NCBI RefSeq assembly: GCF_050574275.1
Contig: NZ_CP192260.1
Location: forward strand, 1,674,001-1,738,000
Origin: Virgibacillus_F flavescens
GTDB lineage: Bacteria > Bacillota > Bacilli > Bacillales > Amphibacillaceae
Direction of reading: 5' to 3'
Length of the DNA stretch: 64,000 nt
The notes beneath the pieces were generated by a model that searched no databases, was not told where the DNA came from, and worked only from the letters and a program-made list of their open reading frames with translations. Numbering within the stretch: the stretch's first letter is position 1; each line of letters begins with the position of its first letter. Below, piece after piece: positions 50,011 to 59,972 of this stretch. The position numbers and the translations under genes were made by a program.

Positions 50011-53000
50011 ATGCTTAAATTTATTTGGAATTCATGGTGGCGCAATAAGGAACGATTTATATTACTTATTATAGGTGCATTAATTGTAAGCATAGGACTC
50101 AGTTATTTGGTAGGGATTACACAGGCGTCAAACGCGACCATTGTAGATGAACTCCAAAAACGTTGGAAATCATCCTACCATATAGTAGTTCGGCCACCTG
50201 ACTCGAGGAGTGTTACGGAAGATAAGAATTTATTGGAACCGAATTTCTTGAGTGGTATTGCTGGCGGAATAACAATTAAACAATATGAACAAATTAAAAC
50301 GATGACAGATATTGACATTGCTGCTCCAATTGCGATGATTGGTTACATGAATAATTCTATTCAATTAGGTAAAGTGAATTACTCTAAACCTGGAATCTAT
50401 AGAATGAACATAAAAGAAATCACAAATACCGGCGCGGAAGATGCTGTAACAGAAGATAACATCTATTTTACGGTGGGTTGGAAATCTCCAGCTAACGCAC
50501 AAGAATACGGAGTTACTCGTTTTGATGGAGTACTTAAATATGGTACAGAGGTTCTAATTGCTGGTGTGGATCCAGAAGCTGAGGCGGCTCTTGTAGGACT
50601 TGATAAGGCAATGGTAGAAGGCGAAAATATCAGCTATTTATCAGAAGAACAAGAATCCAGTAATCGTAATAAGAACGATTCTTTAAATACTAAAGTTCCA
50701 GTCATTTTTAAGTAATCAAACGTTTATAGATGGTAAGATGGCCTATACGTTTGAAAGGCTAGATGTATCGTTCAAAGATCCTATTAAAGCAATGAAGACA
50801 GTAAAAGAAAATGGAGGAAAAACTTATTTAAATAAGGAAAAAGGTACTGAGATTGATCAATTTTCATTCACTACAGAGGAAGCTCATAAAAAGATTGTGA
50901 ATCAAATAAGGGAAGGTAGTAAATCTTCCGAAGACTTCAACTGGATGCCGTTTAAACCCTCCTCGGTTAATTATAGGGAAGTTACAAGTCCTTTCGCTGA
51001 TCGTTGGCCATTCACCTATGAGGTCGAACCGTATATTGTACCAACCGATTCTTTACTTGCGGTGGATCATGCGTATCGGCCAATTACTATGTTCAGTGAA
51101 GAGAGTTCAAACTGGCCCCGATTGGAATTGAATTTCAAAGGGATATTCGACCCAGGTAAATTGGAAGTATCGAAGGATCCATTAACTGAACTTCCAATGG
51201 AAACCTACTTTCCCTCAAAGGCAGAATGGGTATTAGATAAAAATGAAAATCCAATAAACCCACCAAAGAAAATGAAACCGACGAACAACCCATATGGATT
51301 TTTAACAAAGCCTCCACTAATGCTGACAACACTTGATGCAGCTGCAAAAGTAATAGGTGAGAAGCCTATTTCAGCAATTCGCATTAAGGTTGCTGGAGTA
51401 GATGAATTAAATGAGACAAGTAAAAAAACGCTACAAGCTGTCGCCACAAAAATAGAAGCGGAGACCGGATTGATTACAGATATTACATTAGGATCTTCGC
51501 CACAACCAGCTCTTACTCATATTCCTGGAGTTGATGGAAAAAAGAGTATTGGTTGGATTGAACAACCTTGGATCAAATTGGGATCATCTGTGACAATCTT
51601 TCAGCAATCTAAGGTAGGGATGTCAGGTGTAATCGCAAGTGTTGTAGCGGTCGCCGTTGTATACGTGTTTGCATCAAATATTATTATGATGTATGCCCGA
51701 AAGAAAGAATTTGCGTTATTACTTTCAGTTGGATGGCGCCCAAACCAATTATCCAGATTGCTCTTTATTGAAGCGGCGGCTATCGGTCTTTTTGTCACGA
51801 TTATCAGTTGGTTAATAATCGGATTTATATACGTTATCCATGATGTAGAAACTACTGGATTACGTCTATTTATAATCGGAGTAATAGGGATGGCAATTTA
51901 TGTTCTCGGTGCGTTTATTCCTGGAATACTTGTAAGAAAAATATCACCCTATGAAACAATGAAAACGGGAGAGGTATCAACTTATAAAAAACGTCTATTT
52001 AAAACTAGTTCCATTATCAGCATGAGTCTAAAGAATTTATTGGTAAAATGGAAGCGAAGTGTGCTCTCTGTCATTGCGATTGCTTTACCAACAAGCCTCC
52101 TTATTTTCTTTTTGTTTGTGACGTTCCAATTACGTGGAACGATGTATACAACCTTACTAGGTGGATATGTAGCATTAGAAGTTGGTTCCATGCATTATAT
52201 TGCAATGGGAATCGCTACAGCAATTGCGATCCTTACAACAGCTGAGGTAATCTGGCAGAACGTCTCGGAAAGGCAACCCGAAATTGCAGTCCTAAAAGCT
52301 TTTGGGTGGCACAATCGTACCATACGAATGTTAGTATTGCTTGAAGGTGGATTAAGTGGATTAATTGCAGGAATACTTGGATTAATACTTGCTATTGGGA
52401 TGGTTTGGGGTATGTTCCAACAGTTCCCGCTAGAGCAATTACCATTTTTCGTTCTAACCATTTTAATTCCTATCGTTACAGGAATTATCGGAGCAGTATT
52501 ACCTGCCAGAAAAGCTGGTCGAGTGCAACCATATCAAGGGTTGGCTGGTGGGTATGTCAATTCAAAAAAGACGGAAAAAAGTTTTCGATATGTAATTAGT
52601 GCTGCTGGGATCTGTTTGTTTATTGGTATAATTGTTCTTTTAACACAAGCAATGCCACATGTTCAAGAGACAAGTGTAAAAGATAAAAGTGTCTCTACTA
52701 ATATAGAAAATACAAAAGGAGATGTGCAGGAAACAATATCTACAACTCAAGGCAAATCAGATGACGATAACACTGGAGCAGCGGATAAAATGGAAGGGAA
52801 CGAATACTATTCTGTTATTCAAAAGAATATTGAAGATGGTTATAACGAAGCTATTATAGATTTAGGTGAGACATGGGATCGTGGTTTTGAGAGTAAGTTT
52901 ACCTATGAAAAAGTAGCAGTACCAGAAGGCATTAAAACAAAGAAAAAGAATACCAAATTGATAACGATTTCTGCCGAAGTTATTTTATATGTTGGAAAAG

Positions 53001-53305
53001 GTAATGATGAAGGGGCGCTTGCGGAATATCAACCGCATGTAGGCGGATTACACTTGCTTGACGAAAACGGGAATAGATACGAACGAATTGATTATCAAAC
53101 GGTAGAAGCAAAAAACTGGAACAAAATATATTTAGAAGTACCCGGCAAGCTTAAATCATTATTGACCTACGAAGTTCCAAAGGATGTAAAAAAATTGATT
53201 CTAGTAGATGACCAAAGTTGGATAGACATTTTTCCTCATCCAATCATAGTTGATATAACGGGGAATTTAAATATTAGTGAGGATGGAATAGAAATGGATA
53301 AGTAA
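50011..53305 (+). pseudogene. FtsX/MacB-type ABC permease, frameshifted, with C-terminal extracellular domain
   Basis: The first frame (to 50715) holds the N-terminal membrane segment and the start of an extracellular MacB-like domain. It ends KVPVIFK-stop at a T5A2 run near 50705-50711. In the +1 frame the protein continues SNQTFIDGKMAYTFERLDV to 53305. Removing one T restores a single ~1,095-residue permease with an N-terminal segment, a large extracellular region, two FtsX-like membrane modules (around 51600-52500), and after a last membrane segment (about 52600) a ~200-residue extracellular tail of DUF4352-like character. No ATPase gene is adjacent. Pseudogene or sequence error cannot be separated here. 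Confidence 0.82.
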
Positions 53306-53361
53306 GCAACATTTTCAAGTAGTTTATCAGCCAATCGCAATTAAGGAGAGTGAACAATATT

Positions 53362-53397
53362 AAAAAACGCATGAAGCCCAATAACAGCTTCATGCGT
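53362..53397 (-). terminator. Terminator of ptsI
   Basis: 11-bp stem ACGCATGAAGC/GCTTCATGCGT (53367-53377, 53387-53397); T6 on the minus strand. Confidence 0.88.
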
Positions 53398-53406
53398 CCA
53401 ACTAAA

Positions 53407-55119
53407 TTATTCTGTTTTTTCTTTCACAAAAGCAACCACTTCATCGGAGGTTCCCATAGAGAGCAGTGCATCTTTGTGAGAATTCATGTCTTTTTTCGAC
53501 AGCGCACGCAGCTGTGTTCTGGCTGGTAAGATAGATGTTGCGCTCATGCTGAACTCGTCCAGTCCAAGTCCAAGTAATATTGGAATGGCAATGGAATCTC
53601 CGGCCATTTCTCCGCACATGCCAACCCATTTCCCTTCACTATGTGCGGCTTCAATAACAGTATTGACTAAGTTTAGGATTGCTGGATGATATGGCTGATA
53701 AAGATATGCGACCTGTTCATTCATCCTGTCTGCAGCCATTGTATATTGAATCAGGTCGTTGGTACCAACGCTGAAAAAGTCCACTTCTTTAGCAAACTGA
53801 CGTGCTGTTACGGCAGTTGATGGTATTTCCACCATGATTCCTACTTCGATTTCATCTGAAACTTCCGTGCCTTCGTTGGATAAGTTATTTTTCTCATCCA
53901 TTAAGATTTCTTTAGCCTGACGAAACTCTTCAAGTGTTGCAATCATTGGGAACATGATTTTTAAATTACCATGTACACTTGCACGAAGTAATGCGCGCAG
54001 CTGTGTGCGGAAAATCGATTCGTTTTCCAGACAGAAGCGGATCGCACGGAATCCTAAGAACGGATTCATTTCTTTCGGCAAATCAAGGTAGCTGAGCTCC
54101 TTATCTCCACCAATATCCAATGTACGAACCACAACTGGCTTGTTGCCCATTTTTTCTAAAACGGATTTATAAGCATCGTACTGTTCTTCTTCAGTTGGGA
54201 GTTGATTCTTACCCATGTATAAAAATTCTGTCCGGTAAAGTCCTATTCCTTCGCCGCCGTTATTTAATACGCTTTCCACATCTTCTGGCGTTCCAATATT
54301 AGCTGCCAGTTCGACATGCTGACCGTCAGAGGTAACAGTTGTTTCATCTTTAAGTTTGGCCCATTCATCTTTCTGAGCTTCGTGTTCTGCTTGTTTCTCT
54401 TTATAGGTGGCAAGTTCATCGTCACTTGGATTAATGAGTACATCACCAGTCATTCCGTCCACAATAACGATGTCACCTTGTTTAATTTCGGAAGTACTAT
54501 TCTTCGTGCCCACGACCGCAGGAATCTCAAGCGATCTTGCCATAATAGCTGAGTGAGAAGTTCGTCCACCAATGTCAGTAGCGAATCCTTTAACAAACTC
54601 GCGATTCAGCTGTGCAGTGTCAGACGGAGTCAGATCATGCGCAATCACGATAACTTCCTCATCGATTAAAGCTGGATCAGGGAATGTGACTTCCAGTAAA
54701 TGTGCCATAACGCGCTTTGTCACGTCCTGGATGTCAGCAGCACGCTCACGCATGTATTCATTGTCCATGTTTTTAAACATATCGATAAACATGTCTGCGG
54801 TCTCTTTTAGCGCGGATTCGGCCATTTCATTTTCTGTGTTAATTTTTTCTTTAATCGGTTTGATTAGTTCAGGGTCACTTAAAACCAGCAAATGTGCCGA
54901 GAAAATTTCTGCATGCTCGTCTCCAATTTCGCGTTTCGCATGTTCTTTGATTTTTTCTAGCTCATTCTTCGATATATCTAACGCTCGATCTAATCGGGCA
55001 ACTTCTTCATTCGGATTATCTATTTTTTTATTTTCAAAGGTTAAATCTGGTGTTACCAGCTGGTAAGCCTTTGCGATTGCTATTCCACTAGAAGCAGCAA
55101 TACCTTGTATTTTAGTCAT
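53407..55119 (-). CDS. ptsI: PTS enzyme I (PEP-protein phosphotransferase)
   Basis: First PTS phosphotransfer: PEP to His189 and then to HPr. 570 residues; active His in DIGGRTSHSAIM (His189), PEP-binding FRAIRFCLE and the signature EFFSVGTNDLIQYTMAADR-type region (DFFSVGTNDLIQYTMA). A normal enzyme I, but ptsH, which usually precedes and overlaps ptsI in bacilli, is absent here: the next gene upstream is a lipase. Own promoter with a cre-like site. Confidence 0.97.
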   Translation of the reverse strand: MTKIQGIAASSGIAIAKAYQLVTPDLTFENKKIDNPNEEVARLDRALDISKNELEKIKEHAKREIGDEHAEIFSAHLLVLSDPELIKPIKEKINTENEMAESALKETADMFIDMFKNMDNEYMRERAADIQDVTKRVMAHLLEVTFPDPALIDEEVIVIAHDLTPSDTAQLNREFVKGFATDIGGRTSHSAIMARSLEIPAVVGTKNSTSEIKQGDIVIVDGMTGDVLINPSDDELATYKEKQAEHEAQKDEWAKLKDETTVTSDGQHVELAANIGTPEDVESVLNNGGEGIGLYRTEFLYMGKNQLPTEEEQYDAYKSVLEKMGNKPVVVRTLDIGGDKELSYLDLPKEMNPFLGFRAIRFCLENESIFRTQLRALLRASVHGNLKIMFPMIATLEEFRQAKEILMDEKNNLSNEGTEVSDEIEVGIMVEIPSTAVTARQFAKEVDFFSVGTNDLIQYTMAADRMNEQVAYLYQPYHPAILNLVNTVIEAAHSEGKWVGMCGEMAGDSIAIPILLGLGLDEFSMSATSILPARTQLRALSKKDMNSHKDALLSMGTSDEVVAFVKEKTE

Positions 55120-55166
55120 AATATATTGTCCAACCCTTCAATGAAAAATTCTATTAATCTACTTAC

Positions 55167-55241
55167 ATTTTACCCACAAAAAAAGTGTCATTTCAAGGAA
55201 TCAAGCCTGCTCGAAGCGATAAATAATTGTAAACGCTTACC
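55167..55241 (-). promoter_or_regulatory. ptsI promoter with upstream cre-like site
   Basis: Minus strand -35 TTGAAA (55191-55196), spacer 18, -10 TAAAAT (55167-55172). A cre-like sequence TTGTAAACGCTTACC (plus strand 55227-55241) matches WTGNAANCGNWNNCW except the last base and lies upstream of the -35, the arrangement seen in CcpA-activated genes. Confidence 0.5.
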
Positions 55242-55265
55242 GCTTCAAGGGAGTATTCAGCAGAT

Positions 55266-56186
55266 TTATGCTTCGTGCATTTGTTCCTTCAGCCAGTGAG
55301 AAACAAGGGTGAAAACTTCCGATTTATTTGTTTCATTAAGCATTTCGTGACGGCCATTTGGGAACAGCATTGTTGCAATGTTTTCAAGTCCAGCTTTTTC
55401 ATATAACTTCGCGGTTTTCCAAATCCCTTTTTCATAGTCACCAACCGGATCTGCTTCCCCACTGAATAAAAGCATTGGCAAATCTTTGCGAATAGCTTCG
55501 TTCCGTCTGCCATCTTGGATCGTGTCAACTCCAACCAACAGATCATAAAAGAATCTTGCTTTCGGAACAAATCCACATTGAGGGTCATCAATAAAGGATT
55601 GAACCATTTCTTTATCACGAGTCAGCCAATCGTAGGATGTTTCCTCATTTTCAACTCGTCTGTTATAGGTTCCGAATGTAAGGATGTTCAAGAGCTGCGT
55701 TTCTTCTGTTGGAGGCAGCTTAGACGCCAGTTGTTTTCCTGGGCCAGTCTTTAATTTAGGTACGTAACCAGTACCAGACAGGATTACACCGTCAACGTAC
55801 TGACTGTAGCGCTGAATATATGCTCGAACTAAGAATGATCCCATACTATGTCCGAGAATGAATAAAGGGACATCAGGATAGTCATTTTTAATTTCCATCG
55901 TTACTTCATATAAATCATTCGTTACCTTTTCAAAACCTTTATCTTCTGAAAAGTATCCATAGATACCTTGTTTATCTCCTGTCTTGCCATGTCCGCGGTG
56001 GTCATTACCATATAAGAAAATATTATTTTCAAGCAAAAAATTTCCAAAGTCATTATAACGATTAATATGTTCTGCCATTCCGTGGGCTAATTGGATGATA
56101 GCTTTAGGCTTCTGATCTGGCTTATACCACTTTTTCACGTTAACTTCGACATCGTCATACATGGTTAACCAAAATTCTTTTTCCAT
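55266..56186 (-). CDS. Alpha/beta hydrolase, monoacylglycerol lipase/lysophospholipase type
   Basis: 306 residues of the Hydrolase_4 (YtpA-like) family. Oxyanion region LAHGMAEHINRY, HDRGHGKT-type NDHRGHGKTG, nucleophile elbow LGHSMGS, acid in GEADPVGDYE and catalytic His in NGRHEMLNE. No signal peptide. B. subtilis YtpA releases a lysophospholipid with antibiotic activity, but most relatives are housekeeping lipases. Transcribed toward ptsI with about 146 bases between. Confidence 0.87.
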   Translation of the reverse strand: MEKEFWLTMYDDVEVNVKKWYKPDQKPKAIIQLAHGMAEHINRYNDFGNFLLENNIFLYGNDHRGHGKTGDKQGIYGYFSEDKGFEKVTNDLYEVTMEIKNDYPDVPLFILGHSMGSFLVRAYIQRYSQYVDGVILSGTGYVPKLKTGPGKQLASKLPPTEETQLLNILTFGTYNRRVENEETSYDWLTRDKEMVQSFIDDPQCGFVPKARFFYDLLVGVDTIQDGRRNEAIRKDLPMLLFSGEADPVGDYEKGIWKTAKLYEKAGLENIATMLFPNGRHEMLNETNKSEVFTLVSHWLKEQMHEA

Positions 56187-56279
56187 TATATATCCAACCC
56201 TTTCTAAAACTTCTATTCCCTATATGATAGAATGAAAAAAGTGTTTCGTCCAAAATATAGTGATAATTTCAAAATAAAC

Positions 56280-56309
56280 TTGCTAAAATGACAAAAATTA
56301 TGCTAAAGT
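56280..56309 (+). promoter_or_regulatory. Promoter of secG
   Basis: -35 TTGCTA (56280-56285), spacer 18, extended -10 TGC-TAAAGT (56304-56309), 48 bases before ATG 56357. Confidence 0.55.
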
Positions 56310-56356
56310 ACAGATAGGTATTCGTACGTTTTCTAATAAAGGGGTGTCTTTGTAGC

Positions 56357-56590
56357 ATGATGGATTTGGTAAACGTTATATTAGTAATAGATGCAGTTAT
56401 TATGATTGTATTAGTTGTTCTTCAATCAGGTAAAAGCGAAGGGCTATCTGGAGCGATTTCCGGTGGTGCTGAACAGTTATTTGGTAAACAAAAGGCTCGT
56501 GGTGTTGATTTAATTTTACACCGTGGCACAGTGATAACTGGAACGCTGTTTATGGTATTGGCTTTTATAAGTGCATATATTTTACAATAG
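56357..56590 (+). CDS. secG: SecG translocase subunit
   Basis: Small SecYEG channel partner, 77 residues with two membrane segments (about 3-22 and 55-75) and the loop LQSGKSEGLSGAISGGAEQLFG, the SecG signature. First gene of the secG-est-rnr-smpB-ssrA order known from B. subtilis. A hairpin follows it. Confidence 0.95.
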   Translation: MMDLVNVILVIDAVIMIVLVVLQSGKSEGLSGAISGGAEQLFGKQKARGVDLILHRGTVITGTLFMVLAFISAYILQ

Positions 56591-56598
56591 ACTCTTAA

Positions 56599-56626
56599 AC
56601 CCTTATCGCTGCTATGTGATAAGGGT
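56599..56626 (+). terminator. Terminator-like hairpin after secG
   Basis: 9-bp stem ACCCTTATC/GATAAGGGT with 10-nt loop and AT-rich tail; may only be partial. Confidence 0.6.
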
Positions 56627-56677
56627 ATATTTATTTTGGAAGGGTAAAAGTCTAGAAACAAGCATTAAAGGAGAATA

Positions 56678-57430
56678 ATGAAAATGAAAATAAAAGAACC
56701 GAAAGAATTTACGTTTGAATCAGGTAAACGAGCAGTATTACTGCTGCATGGTTTTACAGGTCATACTGCAGATGTTCGTATGCTTGGCAGATACCTGGAA
56801 AAACAGGGGTACACCTGTCATGCTCCAATTTATAGAGGTCACGGCAAGCCACCGGAGGAACTGATCGAAGCAACACCTGAACAGTGGTGGGCAGACGTGA
56901 ATGATGCCTATAACCATTTGAGTGAGTTAGGATATAAAGAAATTGCTGTAGTCGGGTTATCGCTTGGTGGAGTTCTTGGTTTAAAATTAGCATATTCTGA
57001 GAAAATAAAAGGTGTCATACCAATGTGTGCTCCCATGTTCTTCGATAATGAAAAGCAGTTAACAAAAGGCTTTGAATCTTTCTCAAAAGAATATAAGCAG
57101 CTGGAAGGAAAGAACAGTGATACAATAGAAGAAGAAATTAACAGCTTAATGGAAAATTCCTCATCCATGTTCGAACAATTAGGCGAACTGATAAAAGAGG
57201 TAAAAGCTGAGGTCGATACAATTTATGCACCTGCATTTGTTGTTCAGGCAGAAAAGGATGAGATGATTAATACCAAGAGTGCCACATATATTTACGAAAA
57301 TATTGAGGCAGACATGAAAGACATCAAATGGTATGAAGAATCTGGCCACGTAATAACCCTGGATAAGGAAAAAGATAAACTGCATGAAGATATTTTTAAC
57401 TTTCTGGAAAAACTGGACTGGGAAGATTAA
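56678..57430 (+). CDS. est: Carboxylesterase, Est30/YvaK type
   Basis: 250-residue alpha/beta hydrolase acting on short-chain esters. Oxyanion motif LLLHGFTGHTADVRMLG, nucleophile elbow VGLSLGGV, acid in VVQAEKDEMIN and His in ESGHVITLDKEKD. Matches the Geobacillus Est30 / B. subtilis YvaK family and sits in its usual place between secG and rnr. Physiological ester unknown. Site AAAGGAG. Confidence 0.9.
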   Translation: MKMKIKEPKEFTFESGKRAVLLLHGFTGHTADVRMLGRYLEKQGYTCHAPIYRGHGKPPEELIEATPEQWWADVNDAYNHLSELGYKEIAVVGLSLGGVLGLKLAYSEKIKGVIPMCAPMFFDNEKQLTKGFESFSKEYKQLEGKNSDTIEEEINSLMENSSSMFEQLGELIKEVKAEVDTIYAPAFVVQAEKDEMINTKSATYIYENIEADMKDIKWYEESGHVITLDKEKDKLHEDIFNFLEKLDWED

Positions 57431-57482
57431 TATTATAAATTGGTAAATTAGGGTAACAATACAAGAGAAGGAAGGTGAACGT

Positions 57483-59723
57483 ATGGCAGATAATATGATA
57501 GAAACATTACAAAATTATTTTAAAGAAAATAATGAAAAGCCATTGGCCGTAGATGAATTAAAAGAAGCGTTGGATATTCAGGATTCAGAAGAGTTTAAAG
57601 TTCTGGTTAAATCATTGAATGAGCTGGAAGAAATGGGCGAATTGGTTCGCACAAGAAAAGATAGGTTCGGCTTACCGGAAAAGATGAATTTAGTAAAAGG
57701 CAGGATTCAAATGCATGCGAAAGGATTTGCCTTTTTAATTCCTGAAAGCGAAGAACAAACGGATGTTTACATTCATCACTCAGATCTTGCTTCAGCAATG
57801 AATAATGATACCGTATTAGTTCGTTTGGAAAAGAAGGACGACGCGGATAATCGTCCAGAAGGTACAGTGATTCGCATTATAGAGCGCGCAGTACATCAAG
57901 TTGTTGGCACGTATGAGGACAACCGGTCATTCGGATTTGTTATTGCAGATGATAAACGAATTCCAAATGATATATTTGTACCTAAAAGTGCTACAAAGGG
58001 TGCTGTCAGCGGTCATAAAGTTATCGCTACGATAACCAAATACCCAGAAGGCAGAAAAAGTGCTGAAGGAGAAATAACAGAAATTCTCGGTCATAAAAAT
58101 GACCCTGGAATTGATATTATTTCAATCATATATAAGCACGGAATAACGATTGATTTTCCTGAGGAAGTACTGAAGCAGGCAGAGAACACGCCTGAAACAA
58201 TTAATGAAAATGAAATTAAAAACCGTAAAGACCTGCGTGATGAAGTAATGGTAACGATCGATGGCGCAGATGCAAAGGATCTTGACGACGCTGTTTCCGT
58301 AAAGACACTTGATAACGGTAATTACCAGCTTGGTGTATATATTGCCGACGTCAGTTATTACATGGACGAAGATTCACCAATGGACAAAGAAGCTTTTGAC
58401 CGTGGGACAAGCGTTTACTTAGTTGACCGAGTTATTCCGATGATACCGCATCGTCTGTCTAATGGTATTTGTTCATTAAATCCACAGGTCGACAGACTGA
58501 CACTTGGTTGTCAGATGGAAATAAACAAACATGGTGAAGTTGTAAATCATTCGATTTTTCAAAGTGTGATTAAAACAAATGAACGTATGACTTATGATGA
58601 TGTAAATAAAATTCTAGTCGATAAAGATGAAGATGTTCGAAGCAGGTATGAACCGCTTGTTCCAATGTTTGAATCAATGGAAAAATTAGCATCGATTCTT
58701 CGCCATAAACGGGCGAAACGTGGTGCTATTGACTTTGATTTTAAAGAAGCAAAGGTCTTAGTGGATGATGCTGGTAAAGCGACGGATGTTGTCATTCGTG
58801 AACGCGGAGTTGCTGAGCGACTAATTGAAGAGTTTATGCTTGCAGCAAACGAAACAGTTGCTGAACATTTCCATTGGATGGACGTACCTTTTATTCATAG
58901 AATTCATGAAGATCCAAACGAATCAAAGCTGCAGCATTTCTTTGAATTCATTGGTGGACTTGGATATAAAGTAAAAGGCACCGCTAATGAAATTCACCCG
59001 CAGGCACTGCAAAAGATAGTTGATGAGGTAAAAGGAACACCAGAAGAAATGATCATTTCGAAATTAATGCTTCGTTCTATGCAACAGGCGAAATATGATC
59101 CTAACAGTGTTGGACATTTTGGCTTAGCAACTGAGTTTTATACCCACTTCACTTCACCAATTAGAAGGTATCCTGATTTAATCGTACATCGATTAATTCG
59201 TACCTATTTAATTGACAAGAAAATGGATCAGAAAACGATTCAAAAGTGGAAAGAAAGAATGCCGGAAATTGCACGGCATACATCTGGAAAAGAACGTACT
59301 GCTGTTGACGCAGAACGGGAAACAGATGATCTAAAGAAAGCGGAGTACATGGTTGATAAAGTAGGTGAAGTCTTCTCTGGAGTTATTAGCTCTGTTACAA
59401 ACTTCGGGCTATTTGTGGAACTGGAAAATACAGTAGAAGGACTTGTCCACGTTAGTCAGCTTACAGATGACTATTACCATTACGACCAACGCAACTATGC
59501 AATGATTGGAGAACGAACTGGTAATGTATATCGTATTGGTGACGCTGTAGAGGTTCGAGTTATTGCAGTGAATACCGATGAGCGTGTAGTTGATTTTGAA
59601 ATGGTAAGCGGTTCGACTAAAAAACGCAAGACTCCTAATAAGGCTAGTAACAATGGCAATGGCGGAGTAAATAATGCGAATAAAAACAAAAACAAGAAAA
59701 AGAAAAAAAACAGATCCAGATAA
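57483..59723 (+). CDS. rnr: Ribonuclease R
   Basis: 3'-5' exoribonuclease able to degrade structured RNA and, with SmpB-tmRNA, faulty mRNA. 746 residues: N-terminal winged helix, two cold-shock domains (RIQMHAKGFAFLIP, NRSFGFVIADDKRIPNDIFVP), RNB catalytic domain with IDGADAKDLDDAVSV (the conserved Asp cluster), S1 domain (FSGVISSVTNFGLFVELENTVEG) and a Lys/Asn-rich tail. Site GAAGGAAGGTG. smpB and ssrA are downstream. Confidence 0.97.
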   Translation: MADNMIETLQNYFKENNEKPLAVDELKEALDIQDSEEFKVLVKSLNELEEMGELVRTRKDRFGLPEKMNLVKGRIQMHAKGFAFLIPESEEQTDVYIHHSDLASAMNNDTVLVRLEKKDDADNRPEGTVIRIIERAVHQVVGTYEDNRSFGFVIADDKRIPNDIFVPKSATKGAVSGHKVIATITKYPEGRKSAEGEITEILGHKNDPGIDIISIIYKHGITIDFPEEVLKQAENTPETINENEIKNRKDLRDEVMVTIDGADAKDLDDAVSVKTLDNGNYQLGVYIADVSYYMDEDSPMDKEAFDRGTSVYLVDRVIPMIPHRLSNGICSLNPQVDRLTLGCQMEINKHGEVVNHSIFQSVIKTNERMTYDDVNKILVDKDEDVRSRYEPLVPMFESMEKLASILRHKRAKRGAIDFDFKEAKVLVDDAGKATDVVIRERGVAERLIEEFMLAANETVAEHFHWMDVPFIHRIHEDPNESKLQHFFEFIGGLGYKVKGTANEIHPQALQKIVDEVKGTPEEMIISKLMLRSMQQAKYDPNSVGHFGLATEFYTHFTSPIRRYPDLIVHRLIRTYLIDKKMDQKTIQKWKERMPEIARHTSGKERTAVDAERETDDLKKAEYMVDKVGEVFSGVISSVTNFGLFVELENTVEGLVHVSQLTDDYYHYDQRNYAMIGERTGNVYRIGDAVEVRVIAVNTDERVVDFEMVSGSTKKRKTPNKASNNGNGGVNNANKNKNKKKKKNRSR

Positions 59724-59744
59724 ATTTGTTCCTAACTATGGGAT

Positions 59745-59791
59745 AAGACTAATTCGGCTCAGTAGCACTGAGTTTCGAATTAGTCTTTTTT
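59745..59791 (+). terminator. Terminator after rnr
   Basis: 12-bp stem (59745-59756 with 59776-59787) with an inner CTCAG/CTGAG stem and T6 tail. Confidence 0.9.
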
Positions 59792-59875
59792 GCATAGAGT
59801 ATAGGTGTGGAAAACGATTGTGCTTGTTTAGGAAGAGCAATGTTTGAATAACTCGAAAAAAAATTCGTAAAAAGA

Positions 59876-59904
59876 TTGCAATTTGTTTGTATATAGCATA
59901 ATGT
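59876..59904 (+). promoter_or_regulatory. Promoter of the ZIP transporter gene
   Basis: -35 TTGCAA (59876-59881), spacer 17, -10 TAATGT (59899-59904). Confidence 0.55.
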
Positions 59905-59921
59905 ATAACTACATATAAAAA

Positions 59922-59939
59922 TGTTTCCTTAGGGAAACA
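59922..59939 (+). promoter_or_regulatory. Inverted-repeat operator, MntR-like
   Basis: TGTTTCC-TTAG-GGAAACA, 7-bp arms, just downstream of the predicted transcription start. It resembles MntR-type metal operators of bacilli. It could equally be a small RNA hairpin. Confidence 0.4.
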
Positions 59940-59972
59940 ATAATAAGCATGTACAACAAAGGAGAATGAACT

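Noticed and set aside
54572..55066. 164-codon Ser-rich open frame opposite ptsI
   Set aside because: Antisense shadow of a conserved coding region; composition is that of a reversed helix-rich gene and there is no ribosome site.
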